NCBI GenBank assembly: GCA_910577655.1 | Contig: CAJTOW010000046.1 | Coordinates: 1 to 28,028, forward strand | From: an uncultured Lachnospiraceae bacterium | GTDB lineage: Bacteria; Bacillota; Clostridia; Lachnospirales; Lachnospiraceae | Direction: 5' to 3' | Length of the DNA: 28,028 nucleotides | Shown: positions 1-7,839 of the stretch, piece after piece | Numbering within the stretch: position 1 is the first letter of the stretch | Layout: every line of letters begins with the position of its first letter | Notes under the pieces: generated by a model | What the model saw: the letters and a program-made list of their open reading frames with translations, nothing else | Database searches by the model: none | Told to the model about the DNA's origin: nothing | Position numbers and translations under genes: made by a program

Positions 1-86
1 TCTCCCACAAAGTGGAGCGCACAGCTACCGGAAAGCAATTTTCAGACACACTCTAGAAAATATGACCGAAAAGGAGCATTTCCTCT

Positions 87-872
87 ATGAAAACACAAGA
101 CAATTCTTCTGGAATTTCACAACGGCTGTCTTCAGCCAGACACCTGCTTATCGGGCTGGGGGAGGAGTGGCAGATCCGTCCGGACCAGGAGCCGGAAAGA
201 GTGGAAAAGATTGAAAAAGCCTATGAATCTCTTTACCAGATTCTGGCAGATAAGGATTATTTTATAGTGACCATGGCTACTGATGCCAGGATCTATACTA
301 CCCGGCTGGGCAGCGCCACAGAACGGGTGGCAGATGTGGAGCCAAAGACAAAGGAGGCCTTTTCCTGCACCGCAGACCCGGAGACCATGGCCCGTATGGA
401 CCGGATTTTTCCCCCGGTGAATCGTCTTTTGGACGTAAGAGAGCGCAGGATCGTGGCTCCCTGCGGCAATGAGACCTGGCGTCAGTGTTCCCGGGGATGT
501 ACGAAGGACATCTGGGAGCCGGGGGAGATTCCGGATGATATCTGCCCCCACTGCGGGGCGTCCCTTACAGGGAACACTAAGGATGCGGTTCCCTACATAG
601 AAGAGGGATATCTGCCCCAGTGGAATCATTTCACCCGGTGGCTGTCCGGTACCTGGAACAAGGAGCTGCTGATCCTGGAGCTGGGCGCAGGATTCCGGGA
701 TCCGTCGGTGATCCGCTTCCCCTTTGAACGGACTGCCTATGTGAACCAGAGATCACATCTCATCCGCGTCCACAAAAAATTCCCCCAGATCACAAAGGAG
801 CTGGCGGAACGTGGGGAAAGTGTCCGGGAGGATTCTGTAGACTGGATCCGTAACAGTTCAAGGGGTGTCTGA
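87..872 (+). CDS. Sirtuin-fold (SIR2-like) protein with degraded catalytic motifs
   Basis: A 261-residue protein preceded by AAGGAG 11 bases before the ATG. The C-terminal two thirds resembles clostridial SIR2-family proteins: a four-cysteine zinc ribbon near residues 125-160 (CGN..QCSRGC, then CPHCG), followed by a Rossmann-like strand LLILELGAGF near residue 195 and a closing segment SHLIRVHK. The usual NAD-binding GAGxS motif at the N-terminus is replaced by LLIGLGEEW, the TxN(V)D loop is replaced by MATDARIYTTR, and I see no catalytic histidine before the zinc ribbon. It may therefore be an inactive or repurposed sirtuin relative, such as an ADP-ribose or nucleotide sensor. The stop codon lies inside a palindromic repeat, which also encodes the last residues (NSSRGV). 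Family assignment is by motif recognition only. Confidence 0.7.
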   Translation: MKTQDNSSGISQRLSSARHLLIGLGEEWQIRPDQEPERVEKIEKAYESLYQILADKDYFIVTMATDARIYTTRLGSATERVADVEPKTKEAFSCTADPETMARMDRIFPPVNRLLDVRERRIVAPCGNETWRQCSRGCTKDIWEPGEIPDDICPHCGASLTGNTKDAVPYIEEGYLPQWNHFTRWLSGTWNKELLILELGAGFRDPSVIRFPFERTAYVNQRSHLIRVHKKFPQITKELAERGESVREDSVDWIRNSSRGV

Positions 873-878
873 ACTGTA
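849..878. repeat. Short palindromic repeat, copy 1 (at stop of sirtuin-like gene)
   Basis: Arms CAGTTCA (854-860) and TGAACTG (870-876) with a 9-base loop, preceded by CGTAA. The right arm contains the TGA stop codon of the upstream gene. No T-tract follows. It belongs to the repeat family with GTAACAGTTC/GAACTGTTAC ends seen throughout the window. Confidence 0.8.
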
Positions 879-964
879 AACCGGGGTCTGGAACAAAATC
901 AACAAAATCTTGAGCATTCATAAAAATTATGTTAAAGTTAATGGGAAAGCAAAAGGAGATACAC

Positions 965-1570
965 ATGACAGCGATCATCGATTATGACGCAGGGAATCTG
1001 CGTAGTGTAGAGAAGGCTCTTCTGGCCCTGGGGGACAAGCCGGTCATCACCCGCGATCCGGAGACCATCCGGAGGGCAGACCGGGTGATACTGCCGGGGG
1101 TGGGGGCCTTTGGAGATGCCATGGCCAGACTCCGTCAGTATGGTCTGGTGGAGGTGATCCGCCAGGTGGCCGGCAGCGGGAAGCCCTTTTTCGGCATCTG
1201 CCTGGGACTCCAGCTTCTGTTTGAAGAAAGTGAGGAGAGTCCGGGGGTGGAAGGTCTGGGACTTCTTAAAGGGAAGATCCTGCGGATCCCCGACTGTCCA
1301 GGGCTCAAGATCCCCCATATGGGCTGGAACAGTCTGGCGGTTCGTCCGGGTTCCCGGCTTTTTGCGGGGATCGGGGATGGGGCTTATGTATATTTTGTCC
1401 ACTCCTATTATCTGAAGGCGGAGCGGGAGGAAGAAGTGGCGGCTTCCACAGAGTACAGCACCCGGATCCATGCGGCTGTGGAGAAGGGCAGTCTCTTCGC
1501 CTGCCAGTTTCACCCGGAGAAAAGCAGTGACACAGGACTTCAGATCCTCAAAAATTTTATCAGCCTTTGA
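965..1570 (+). CDS. hisH: Imidazole glycerol phosphate synthase, glutamine amidotransferase subunit
   Basis: HisH is the glutaminase half of IGP synthase. It supplies ammonia to HisF for ring closure in histidine biosynthesis in the cytosol. This 201-residue protein begins MTAIIDYDAGN, the classic HisH start. The class I amidotransferase triad is intact: Cys79 in GICLG, His183 and Glu185 in FHPEKS. The ATG at 965 is chosen because AAAGGAG lies just upstream and the family N-terminus begins there; an in-frame ATG at 929 would add 12 unmatched residues. It is followed 26 bases later by hisF, forming a two-gene unit. No other his genes are visible on either side. Confidence 0.96.
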   Translation: MTAIIDYDAGNLRSVEKALLALGDKPVITRDPETIRRADRVILPGVGAFGDAMARLRQYGLVEVIRQVAGSGKPFFGICLGLQLLFEESEESPGVEGLGLLKGKILRIPDCPGLKIPHMGWNSLAVRPGSRLFAGIGDGAYVYFVHSYYLKAEREEEVAASTEYSTRIHAAVEKGSLFACQFHPEKSSDTGLQILKNFISL

Positions 1571-1596
1571 TGGGATAGGGCGGACAGGAGTGGCAT

Positions 1597-2358
1597 ATGT
1601 TTACTAAAAGAGTGATCCCTTGTCTGGATGTGCATAACGGAAGGGTCGTAAAGGGTGTCAACTTCGTGAATCTGCGGGATGCCGGGGATCCGGTGGAGAT
1701 CGCCAGGGCCTATGACCAGGCAGGCGCCGACGAGCTGGTGTTTCTGGATATCACCGCTTCCTCCGATGACCGGGAGACGGTGGTGGATATGGTACGGCGG
1801 GTCGCGGAGACGGTGTTCATTCCCTTTACAGTAGGCGGCGGGATCCGTACCACCGCAGATTTCCGCAGACTTCTGCGGGAAGGAGCAGACAAGATTTCCA
1901 TCAATTCCTCTGCCATCAATACTCCAAAGCTGATCTGCGATGCGGCAGACAAGTTTGGCAGGCAGTGTGTGGTGGTGGCTATTGATGCCAGACGCCGTCC
2001 GGACGGCAGCGGCTGGAACGTATACAAGAACGGCGGACGGGTCGATACAGGCCTGGACGCGGTGGAGTGGGCCATGGAGGCAGACCGCCTGGGAGCAGGT
2101 GAGATCCTTCTGACCAGCATGGACTGTGACGGAACCAGGGCAGGCTATGACACTGAGCTTACGGCCCGGATCGCAGAGGCTGTCCGTGTACCGGTGATCG
2201 CCTCCGGCGGCGCCGGGAGAAAGGAACATTTCTATGACGCCCTGACAGTGGGAAAGGCGGACGCGGTTCTGGCAGCATCCCTGTTCCACTATAAGGAGCT
2301 GGAGATCCGGGAACTGAAGGAGTATCTTCAGGGGCGGGGAGTTTCTGTGCGGCTGTAG
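1597..2358 (+). CDS. hisF: Imidazole glycerol phosphate synthase, cyclase subunit
   Basis: HisF converts PRFAR plus ammonia from HisH to imidazole glycerol phosphate and AICAR. The 253-residue (beta/alpha)8 barrel is full length. The catalytic aspartates are in place: Asp11 in IPCLD and Asp130 in VVVAID. Phosphate-binding segments VGGGIR (79-84) and ASGGAG near the C-terminus are present. AGGAG precedes the ATG by 7 bases. It is paired with hisH just upstream. The histidine biosynthesis genes normally found next to it are absent from this window. Confidence 0.97.
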   Translation: MFTKRVIPCLDVHNGRVVKGVNFVNLRDAGDPVEIARAYDQAGADELVFLDITASSDDRETVVDMVRRVAETVFIPFTVGGGIRTTADFRRLLREGADKISINSSAINTPKLICDAADKFGRQCVVVAIDARRRPDGSGWNVYKNGGRVDTGLDAVEWAMEADRLGAGEILLTSMDCDGTRAGYDTELTARIAEAVRVPVIASGGAGRKEHFYDALTVGKADAVLAASLFHYKELEIRELKEYLQGRGVSVRL

Positions 2359-2409
2359 TGCTCCATCCGACCAGGATAAAAGATACTATAATAAAGTGAG
2401 GAAAAAACA

Positions 2410-3084
2410 ATGGGAGCAATTGCAAATGACTGGCTGGCGCCATTAAGCGCGGAATTTAAAAAACCATATTATAAAAAGCTGTATGAGACAGTAAAACATG
2501 AATACGAGACAAGGCAGATCTTTCCGGATGCCAATGATATCTTCAACGCATTTGACTTCACCCCCCTTTCCCAGGTGAAGGTGGTGATTCTGGGCCAGGA
2601 TCCCTATCACAATGTGGGGCAGGCCCATGGGCTCTGCTTCTCGGTGAAGCCGGATGTGGATATTCCGCCGTCCCTGGTGAATATATACAAGGAGCTTCAT
2701 GACGATCTGGGATGCGAGATTCCCAATAACGGCTACCTGGTGAAATGGGCAAAGCAGGGGGTCATGCTCCTCAACACAGTGTTGACCGTCCGTGCCCATG
2801 CGGCCAATTCCCACCGGAATATGGGCTGGGAAGAGTTCACCGATGCTGCCATCCGGATCCTCAATGATCAGGACCGGCCAATGGTATTCATCTTGTGGGG
2901 ACGTCCGGCACGGATGAAGAAATCCATGCTGAACAATCCAAAGCATCTGATCCTGGAGGCGCCTCATCCAAGCCCCCTTTCCGCACACAGCGGCTTCTTC
3001 GGCAGCAGGCCTTTCAGCCAGACCAATGCCTACCTGGAAGCCAACGGCATAGAGCCTATTGACTGGCAGATCGAAAATGTCTGA
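2410..3084 (+). CDS. ung: Uracil-DNA glycosylase, family 1
   Basis: Ung removes uracil from DNA to begin base excision repair. The 224-residue protein has the family 1 active-site motif GQDPYH with Asp64, the phenylalanine wall residue in GLCFSV, LLNTVLTV, and the leucine-loop motif HPSPLSAH with His186. Its length is normal for bacterial Ung. The start at 2410 follows a GTGAGGA ribosome binding site. A TATAAT hexamer at 2387-2392 could be a -10 element, but it would give a very short leader, so read-through from hisHF is equally possible. A degenerate palindromic repeat begins 12 bases after the stop. Confidence 0.97.
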   Translation: MGAIANDWLAPLSAEFKKPYYKKLYETVKHEYETRQIFPDANDIFNAFDFTPLSQVKVVILGQDPYHNVGQAHGLCFSVKPDVDIPPSLVNIYKELHDDLGCEIPNNGYLVKWAKQGVMLLNTVLTVRAHAANSHRNMGWEEFTDAAIRILNDQDRPMVFILWGRPARMKKSMLNNPKHLILEAPHPSPLSAHSGFFGSRPFSQTNAYLEANGIEPIDWQIENV

Positions 3085-3095
3085 CAAGGATACAT

Positions 3096-3123
3096 GGCAG
3101 TTCAGGGTATCTGAAATACTGCG
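3096..3123. repeat. Short palindromic repeat, copy 2 (degenerate, after ung)
   Basis: GCAGTTCA at 3097-3104 pairs imperfectly with TGAAATACTGC at 3112-3122. The ends and position, just after a stop codon, match the repeat family, but the right arm has an insertion. There is no T-tract, so it is unlikely to be a strong terminator. Confidence 0.5.
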
Positions 3124-3157
3124 ATACAAAAACATTTAGAAAGGGTGACTTACGAAC

Positions 3158-3985
3158 GTGATTGAGATATTAAAGGTGGTGGTTCTGGGGATTGTGGAGG
3201 GTTTTACCGAATGGCTTCCCATCAGCAGCACAGGCCACATGATCCTGGTGGACGAGATCATCCACCTGAATGTGACAGAGGATTTCAGGACCGTGTTCCG
3301 GGTTGTGATCCAGCTGGGCGCGATTCTGGCGGTGGTGCTTTTATATTTCCAGAAGCTGAATCCCTTTGATTCCGGCAAGACATCCAAACAGAGACAGCTG
3401 ACCATCCAGCTATGGATGAAGATTGTGGTGGCCTGCATACCGGCAGGAGTGTTCGGTATCCTCTTTGACGACTGGATGGACGCGCATCTGTACAATGGCT
3501 ATGTGGTAGCTGCCATGCTGGTCCTTTATGGAATCTTTTTCCTGCTTGTGGAGAAACGGAACCAGGGGGTTGAGTTCCGGATCCAGCGGGTTCACCAGAT
3601 CTCCTTTCAGACAGCTTTCTATATCGGTCTCTTCCAGATCTTGTCACTGGTTCCGGGGACGTCCCGGTCTGGTGCCACGATTCTTGGCGCAATGATTCTG
3701 GGATGTTCCAGGGGGGCGGCGGCGGAGTTCTCCTTTTTCCTGGGAGTTCCCGTGATGTTTGGGGCCAGCCTGCTAAAGATCGTTAAGTTCGGTTTCCACT
3801 TTACGGTCATGGAGGCAGTCTATCTGATCCTGGGGATGGTCATTGCGTTTCTGGTCTCCGTGTATTCCATCAAATTCCTGATGGAGTATATCCGGCGCAA
3901 CAGCTTCAGCTTCTTCGGATATTACAGAATTGTTCTGGGGGTAATCGTACTTTCTTATTTCGGAGTGACGGCGCTGCTTGGATAG
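3158..3985 (+). CDS. uppP: Undecaprenyl-diphosphate phosphatase (BacA/UppP family)
   Basis: This enzyme dephosphorylates undecaprenyl diphosphate at the membrane, recycling the lipid carrier for peptidoglycan synthesis and giving bacitracin tolerance. The 275-residue polytopic protein carries both signature motifs: EGFTEWLPISSTGH near the N-terminus (Glu14, Glu18, His27) and PGTSRSGAT with Arg170. About eight hydrophobic segments are visible. The start codon is GTG at 3158, with GAAAGGGTG upstream; I see no better ATG. It lies between ung and a DUF1576 membrane protein in the same direction. Confidence 0.96.
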   Translation: MIEILKVVVLGIVEGFTEWLPISSTGHMILVDEIIHLNVTEDFRTVFRVVIQLGAILAVVLLYFQKLNPFDSGKTSKQRQLTIQLWMKIVVACIPAGVFGILFDDWMDAHLYNGYVVAAMLVLYGIFFLLVEKRNQGVEFRIQRVHQISFQTAFYIGLFQILSLVPGTSRSGATILGAMILGCSRGAAAEFSFFLGVPVMFGASLLKIVKFGFHFTVMEAVYLILGMVIAFLVSVYSIKFLMEYIRRNSFSFFGYYRIVLGVIVLSYFGVTALLG

Positions 3986-4074
3986 CTGCATAACATGTAT
4001 CCGGCAGCAGTCATCTGGCGGGATAGCAGAGTTGTTCCAGATGCAGAACTATATAATGGAAAGGTGTTGGGTTT

Positions 4075-5352
4075 ATGAAATTTCGTTATTCTTTGAGCAG
4101 GAAGCAGAGTTTCCTGCTCCTGAGTGTGATCCCCCTTTATTTCATCTGCTGGGGGCTGGCGCTCCAGCCCTTTGGAAGTATCGTGGAGGGGCTGATCCGG
4201 ATTGTGTGGGAGCCGGATTTTCTGATTACGGATTACTTTGTAGTGGGAGGGTTCGGTGCGGCCTTTATCAATGCCGGACTTCTGGCCCTGGTCAGTATCG
4301 CGCTCATCTATTTTTCAACCATGGACATGTCGGGGCATACCATCACCTCTGTCTGTCTGATGTTCGGCTTTTCGCTTTTTGGAAAGAATCTTTTAAATAT
4401 CTGGCTGATCTTAGTCGGTGTTTTTCTGTATTCCGAATATCACAAATCCCCGCCGGGGAGATATCTTTATATCGGATTATATGGGACAAGTCTTTCTCCA
4501 ATCATCACCCAGCTGATGCACATCGAGAATACCCCCTTTGCGGTCCGGCTGGGGCTGTGCGCGGCCATAGGAATCATCATAGGCTTCGTGCTGCCGCCGC
4601 TGTCTACCCATGTACATTATGCCCATAAGGGATATTCCCTTTATAATGTGGGTTTTGCAGGCGGCATCATCGCCACGGTGATTGTGTCCCTTTTCAAGTC
4701 TTTCGGCTATTCCGTAGAATCCCGGCTGATCTGGTATACAGGCGGAAACATTCTGTTTGCCGTGATTTTGTCGATCCTCTTTATAGGTATGATCCTCTTT
4801 GGCCTGATCTTTGGGGATCACCCGGTTGAGCATTACAAGAATATCTTAAAGTCCCGGGGCTGCGGCGGAACCGATTATCTGGTCAGCGAGGGGGGCTGTG
4901 CCACCCTGATCAATATGGGAGTCAATGGACTCTTTGTTACATTTTTCCTTCTGGCGGTGGGCGCGGACATCAATGGCCCCACCATCGGAGGCATCTTCAC
5001 CGTAGTGGGTTTCAGCGCTACCGGAAAGACGGTCCGTAATATCGCCCCGGTGATGATGGGCGTCTGGCTGGCCAGTCTGGCAAAGCTCTGGTCCATTACG
5101 GATCCGTCAGCGACCCTGGCTCTGCTTCTTTCTACCACTCTGGCGCCCATTGCCGGAGAGTTCGGAGTCATAGCCGGACTTCTGGCCGGATTCCTCCACT
5201 CGTCGGTGGCCCTGAATGTGGGCATTGTCTACGGCGGCATGAACCTTTACAATAATGGTTTTGCAGGTGGTATCGTGGCTATCTTCCTGGTGCCGGTGAT
5301 CCAGTCCGTCAAGGACAGGCAGGCCCGGGCACGTGGAGGGATCTCACTGTAG
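4075..5352 (+). CDS. DUF1576 family integral membrane protein
   Basis: A 425-residue protein with roughly ten or more hydrophobic segments, recognised as the DUF1576 family of Firmicutes membrane proteins; no function is known to me. It is built as an internal duplication. The first half (about residues 60-215) has INAGLLAL, SGHTITSVCLMFGFSLFGK and YSLYNVGFAGGI. The second half (about 275-410) has INMGVNGL, NGPTIGGIFTVVGFSATGK and MNLYNNGFAGGI at matching spacing. The duplicated glycine-rich LYNxGFAGGI motif suggests pseudo-symmetric channel or transporter architecture, which is inference. GGAAAGG lies upstream of the ATG. The stop TAG directly abuts a palindromic repeat. Confidence 0.8.
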   Translation: MKFRYSLSRKQSFLLLSVIPLYFICWGLALQPFGSIVEGLIRIVWEPDFLITDYFVVGGFGAAFINAGLLALVSIALIYFSTMDMSGHTITSVCLMFGFSLFGKNLLNIWLILVGVFLYSEYHKSPPGRYLYIGLYGTSLSPIITQLMHIENTPFAVRLGLCAAIGIIIGFVLPPLSTHVHYAHKGYSLYNVGFAGGIIATVIVSLFKSFGYSVESRLIWYTGGNILFAVILSILFIGMILFGLIFGDHPVEHYKNILKSRGCGGTDYLVSEGGCATLINMGVNGLFVTFFLLAVGADINGPTIGGIFTVVGFSATGKTVRNIAPVMMGVWLASLAKLWSITDPSATLALLLSTTLAPIAGEFGVIAGLLAGFLHSSVALNVGIVYGGMNLYNNGFAGGIVAIFLVPVIQSVKDRQARARGGISL

Positions 5353-5353
5353 C

Positions 5354-5384
5354 GTAATGGTTCAGGCATTCCCTGAACTGTTGC
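5354..5384. repeat. Short palindromic repeat, copy 3 (abutting DUF1576 stop)
   Basis: GTAATGGTTCAGG (5354-5366) pairs with CCTGAACTGTTGC (5372-5384) around a 5-base loop. It starts one base after the stop codon of the DUF1576 gene. The arms carry a few mismatches compared with other copies. Confidence 0.75.
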
Positions 5385-5532
5385 AGGGCAGCTGCATTTC
5401 TGCCGGTTTTTGTCATTGGAGTATGCAGGCGAAGGCGTACTGTTCAGAAAAATATCTGGACTGGTGCGCCTTTTATGTTGTGGCCAGTTCCGAACTGGCG
5501 GCGGTTTCAGTATCACGGCAAAGGAAGATTTT

Positions 5533-5577
5533 CGTAACAGTTCAAGGGGAATCTGAACTGTTACGGATTTTTTGTTT
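5533..5577 (+). terminator. Palindromic repeat copy 4, acting as intrinsic terminator
   Basis: A perfect 12-bp stem, CGTAACAGTTCA (5533-5544) with TGAACTGTTACG (5554-5565), 9-base loop, followed by GATTTTTTGTTTT. This is a textbook rho-independent terminator for the upstream unit, made from the same repeat family found elsewhere. A separate small palindrome GCCAGTTC-C-GAACTGGC lies at 5483-5499. The segment 5385-5532 between the copies has no convincing gene. Confidence 0.85.
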
Positions 5578-5735
5578 TGTGGGAAACAGAGTATGACAGC
5601 AAACATTTCTGTACATAATAACGGTAAAATTATAACGAACATTTGCGAAATCCGGTAACATTTTGTCGTAAAATGCAAAAAACATAAAAATCTGTTTCAC
5701 TAATTATAAAAAAACACGAAAAAACAGAAAAATGG

Positions 5736-5747
5736 CTAATATATTAG
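5736..5747. promoter_or_regulatory. Perfect palindrome CTAATATATTAG, candidate operator of uxuA
   Basis: A perfect 12-bp palindrome immediately upstream of the -35 box of the uxuA promoter. The same 12-mer occurs upstream of TRAP2 (19024-19035), and an 11/12 match occurs upstream of TRAP1 (11131-11142). In the uxuA and TRAP1 copies it is followed by TTGA. The placement suggests binding by one of the local FadR-family regulators. Which regulator binds is unknown. Confidence 0.65.
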
Positions 5748-5776
5748 TTGACCAGATGTAACTTGTATGGTACAAT
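5748..5776 (+). promoter_or_regulatory. uxuA promoter (TTGACC-N17-TACAAT)
   Basis: -35 TTGACC at 5748-5753, 17-base spacer, -10 TACAAT at 5771-5776. It is the best sigma-A match in the 5353-5865 gap and lies about 90 bases before uxuA. An upstream palindrome abuts the -35, and an odd palindrome TTGTA-TGG-TACAA (5763-5775) covers the spacer end and the -10, so two different operators may act on this promoter. Confidence 0.7.
5763..5775. promoter_or_regulatory. Palindrome TTGTA-TGG-TACAA over the uxuA -10
   Basis: A 13-base odd palindrome overlapping the -10 element. Its left half TTGTATGGTA recurs upstream of the zinc dehydrogenase operon (minus strand, 21627-21636), and TTGTATGGAA occurs at 21488-21497. 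The GT...AC symmetry is reminiscent of FadR-type GntR operators, and a site over the -10 would fit repression. It is a candidate only. Confidence 0.45.
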
Positions 5777-5865
5777 GAAGTCACCAGGAAAAAGCAACGT
5801 AACTAACGGCGTTTCCGGAGTCTGATTCCGGATGCCAGCCAAAACAAAAAGGAGGAAGTACTACT

Positions 5866-6951
5866 ATGAAAATGACATTCCGTTGGTATGGGGCAAACAG
5901 TGATTCCATCTCCCTGAAGCAGATCAAGCAGATCCCCGGCATGACCGGCCTTATGGGTGTGCTGGATTACAAGGCAGCCGGAGAGGTGTGGACCGAGGAG
6001 GAGATCAAGGCCTATGTGGACGAAGTCCACGCAGCTGGTCTTGAGTGCGAGGTCATCGAGAGCGTCAATGTCCATGAGGACATCAAGATGGGCCTGCCCA
6101 CCCGGGACAAGTACATCGAGAATTACATCATCACCATCCGCAATCTGGCCAAGTTCGGCGTCAAGGTGATCGTGTACAACTTCATGCCGGTTCTGGACTG
6201 GCTCCGTACCGACCTGGCGCGGGAGATCGAGGAGGATGGCTCCAACAGTCTGTACTACGATGAGGCAGAGCTGGGCACCATGTCTCCCCTGGATATTGTG
6301 AAGAAGACCGCTGACAACAGCAACGGGTTCAGTCTTCCCGGCTGGGAGCCGGAGCGTCTGGCAGAGCTGGAGAAGACCCTGGAGCAGTACAAGAGCGTGA
6401 CTCCGGATATTCTCCGGGAGAACTACAAGTACTTCCTGGATAAGGTGATTCCGGTATGTGAGGAAGTAGGCGTGAAGATGGCAGTGCATCCGGATGATCC
6501 CGCATGGCCGATCTTTGGTCTGCCCCGTATTTCCCACAGCCAGGAGGATTTTGACAAGATTGTGGCTCTTCATGATTCACCGGCCAATGCACTGTGCCTG
6601 TGCACCGGCTCTCTGGGCTCCAACCCGGATAATGATATTCCGTCCATTATCCGTCATTTCGGTGAGATGGACCGGATTGCCTGCCTGCATATCCGCAACG
6701 TGAAATTCCTGGGCTACCGCCGTTTCCGTGAGGCGGCACATCTGTCCCGCACCGGTGATCTGGATCTGTTTGAGATCGTTAAGGCAGTATATGATACCTG
6801 CCCCCATGACATCTATGTCCGTCCGGACCATGGCAGAATGATCTGGGACGAGGTTGCACGTCCTGGCTATGGCTTGTATGACCGTGCCCTGGGCGCCGAG
6901 TATCTGGAAGGCCTCTGGGAAGCCATCGACAAGATGGAGAAAGCAAAATAA
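5866..6951 (+). CDS. uxuA: Mannonate dehydratase
   Basis: UxuA dehydrates D-mannonate to 2-keto-3-deoxy-D-gluconate, a metal-dependent step in hexuronate and aldonate breakdown. The 361-residue protein starts MKMTFRWYG, typical of the family. Expected metal and active-site positions are visible: His208 in AVHPDDPAWPIFGLPRI, Cys246 in CTGSLGS, His275 in ACLHIRN and Asp321-His322 in VRPDHGR. AAGGAGG precedes the ATG. The gene has its own strong promoter with two candidate operators upstream. It is followed by a FadR-type regulator and a UxuB-like reductase, consistent with one catabolic unit. Confidence 0.96.
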   Translation: MKMTFRWYGANSDSISLKQIKQIPGMTGLMGVLDYKAAGEVWTEEEIKAYVDEVHAAGLECEVIESVNVHEDIKMGLPTRDKYIENYIITIRNLAKFGVKVIVYNFMPVLDWLRTDLAREIEEDGSNSLYYDEAELGTMSPLDIVKKTADNSNGFSLPGWEPERLAELEKTLEQYKSVTPDILRENYKYFLDKVIPVCEEVGVKMAVHPDDPAWPIFGLPRISHSQEDFDKIVALHDSPANALCLCTGSLGSNPDNDIPSIIRHFGEMDRIACLHIRNVKFLGYRRFREAAHLSRTGDLDLFEIVKAVYDTCPHDIYVRPDHGRMIWDEVARPGYGLYDRALGAEYLEGLWEAIDKMEKAK

Positions 6952-6973
6952 AGGGAAGCAGTTCAGAAGGACG

Positions 6974-7016
6974 CCGGTATCTTCCTGTCCCATGCTTTTG
7001 GGGAGGAAGATACCCG
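6974..7016. other. Stem-loop after uxuA
   Basis: GGTATCTTCC (6976-6985) and GGAAGATACC (7005-7014) form a perfect 10-bp stem, with a possible inner CCC/GGG pairing. No T-tract follows, so it looks like a processing or stability hairpin rather than a terminator. The uxuA stop is 25 bases upstream. Confidence 0.65.
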
Positions 7017-7038
7017 TACGAACGGAGATGGGCCGAGC

Positions 7039-7109
7039 GCCATATCATACAGAAAACGGTGCCGCAGACACGCGTTCGTGTGCATAAGGAGTCTTCTGTA
7101 TGATATGGC
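7039..7109. other. Perfect 16-bp inverted repeat enclosing a Shine-Dalgarno and ATG
   Basis: GCCATATCATACAGAA (7039-7054) is the exact reverse complement of 7094-7109. The 39-base loop has its own hairpin, ACACG-CGTT-CGTGT (7068-7081), and an AAGGAG (7086-7091). The right arm contains an ATG at 7100, in frame with the downstream regulator and 8 bases from that AAGGAG. Folding would hide this start codon. It could also serve as a DNA site for a dimeric protein. Confidence 0.6.
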
Positions 7110-7138
7110 AAAGGCAGCAGACAGCAGGGAGGCATGGT

Positions 7139-7822
7139 ATGCATATTGCAGAACGACTCAGCGGAGAAACCGGACGGGATTATGCCATGCGTGTACTGAA
7201 GGATAATATCATTCGTCTGGAGCTGGAGCCCGGTTCGATCATCAGTGACCGGGAGCTGGCAGCCGGGATGAATCTGTCCCGGACCCCCGTGAGGGAAGCA
7301 TTTCTGGAACTGGCAAAGGTGAAGATTGTGGAGATCTATCCCCAGAGAGGGACCATGGTTTCCTTTATCGACTACAATCTGGTGGAAGAAGCCCGGTTCA
7401 TCCGCAGTGTTCTGGAGGTGGCTGTGGTGAGACTGGCCTGCGGGCTAATCACGCCGGAACAGATGGAGGAGCTGGAGGACAATATCCGTCTCCAGAAGTT
7501 CTACCATCAGAATCTTTCGGTAGAGCGGATGCTGGAACTGGACAATGAGTTTCACAGAATGCTCTTCTGGATTGCCAACAAGCGGCAGGCCTATGAGATG
7601 ATGGATAGGATTACCATTCATTTTGACCGGGTCCGGAATCTGGCAATCAGCGCGGTGAAAGAGCACAAATGGATGGAAGAGCATTACAACATTTACGAGG
7701 CAGTCCGTGACAATGACCCGGAGCAGGCGGCCAGACTGATGGAGACACATCTCAAACGTTACCAGGTCGACGAAGAGGCGATCAGGCAGAGCTATCCGCA
7801 ATATTTTAGGCACCATAAATAA
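7139..7822 (+). CDS. GntR family (FadR subfamily) transcriptional regulator 1
   Basis: A 227-residue regulator with an N-terminal winged helix-turn-helix (about residues 10-70; motif NLSRTPVREAF) and a C-terminal all-helical FCD ligand-binding domain. Metal-ligand-like residues occur in LDNEFH, EEHYNIYE and METHLKRY. FadR-type regulators usually bind a small organic acid; the flanking uxuA and uxuB-like genes suggest a uronate or aldonate effector. I chose the ATG at 7139 (GGGAGG 6 bases upstream) because its N-terminus aligns with the paralogue at 9689. An in-frame ATG at 7100 has an equally good AAGGAG but lies inside a 16-bp hairpin. The next gene starts 17 bases after the stop. Confidence 0.9.
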   Translation: MHIAERLSGETGRDYAMRVLKDNIIRLELEPGSIISDRELAAGMNLSRTPVREAFLELAKVKIVEIYPQRGTMVSFIDYNLVEEARFIRSVLEVAVVRLACGLITPEQMEELEDNIRLQKFYHQNLSVERMLELDNEFHRMLFWIANKRQAYEMMDRITIHFDRVRNLAISAVKEHKWMEEHYNIYEAVRDNDPEQAARLMETHLKRYQVDEEAIRQSYPQYFRHHK

Positions 7823-7839
7823 AAGGAAGGAAGATTAAC

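Noticed and set aside
3978..4628. Open frame overlapping the start of the DUF1576 gene
   Set aside because: It is out of frame with a recognised membrane protein and has scrambled composition.
5385..5735. Catabolite-control (cre) site near 5645-5665
   Set aside because: The best 14-mer has three mismatches to the cre consensus, too weak to report.
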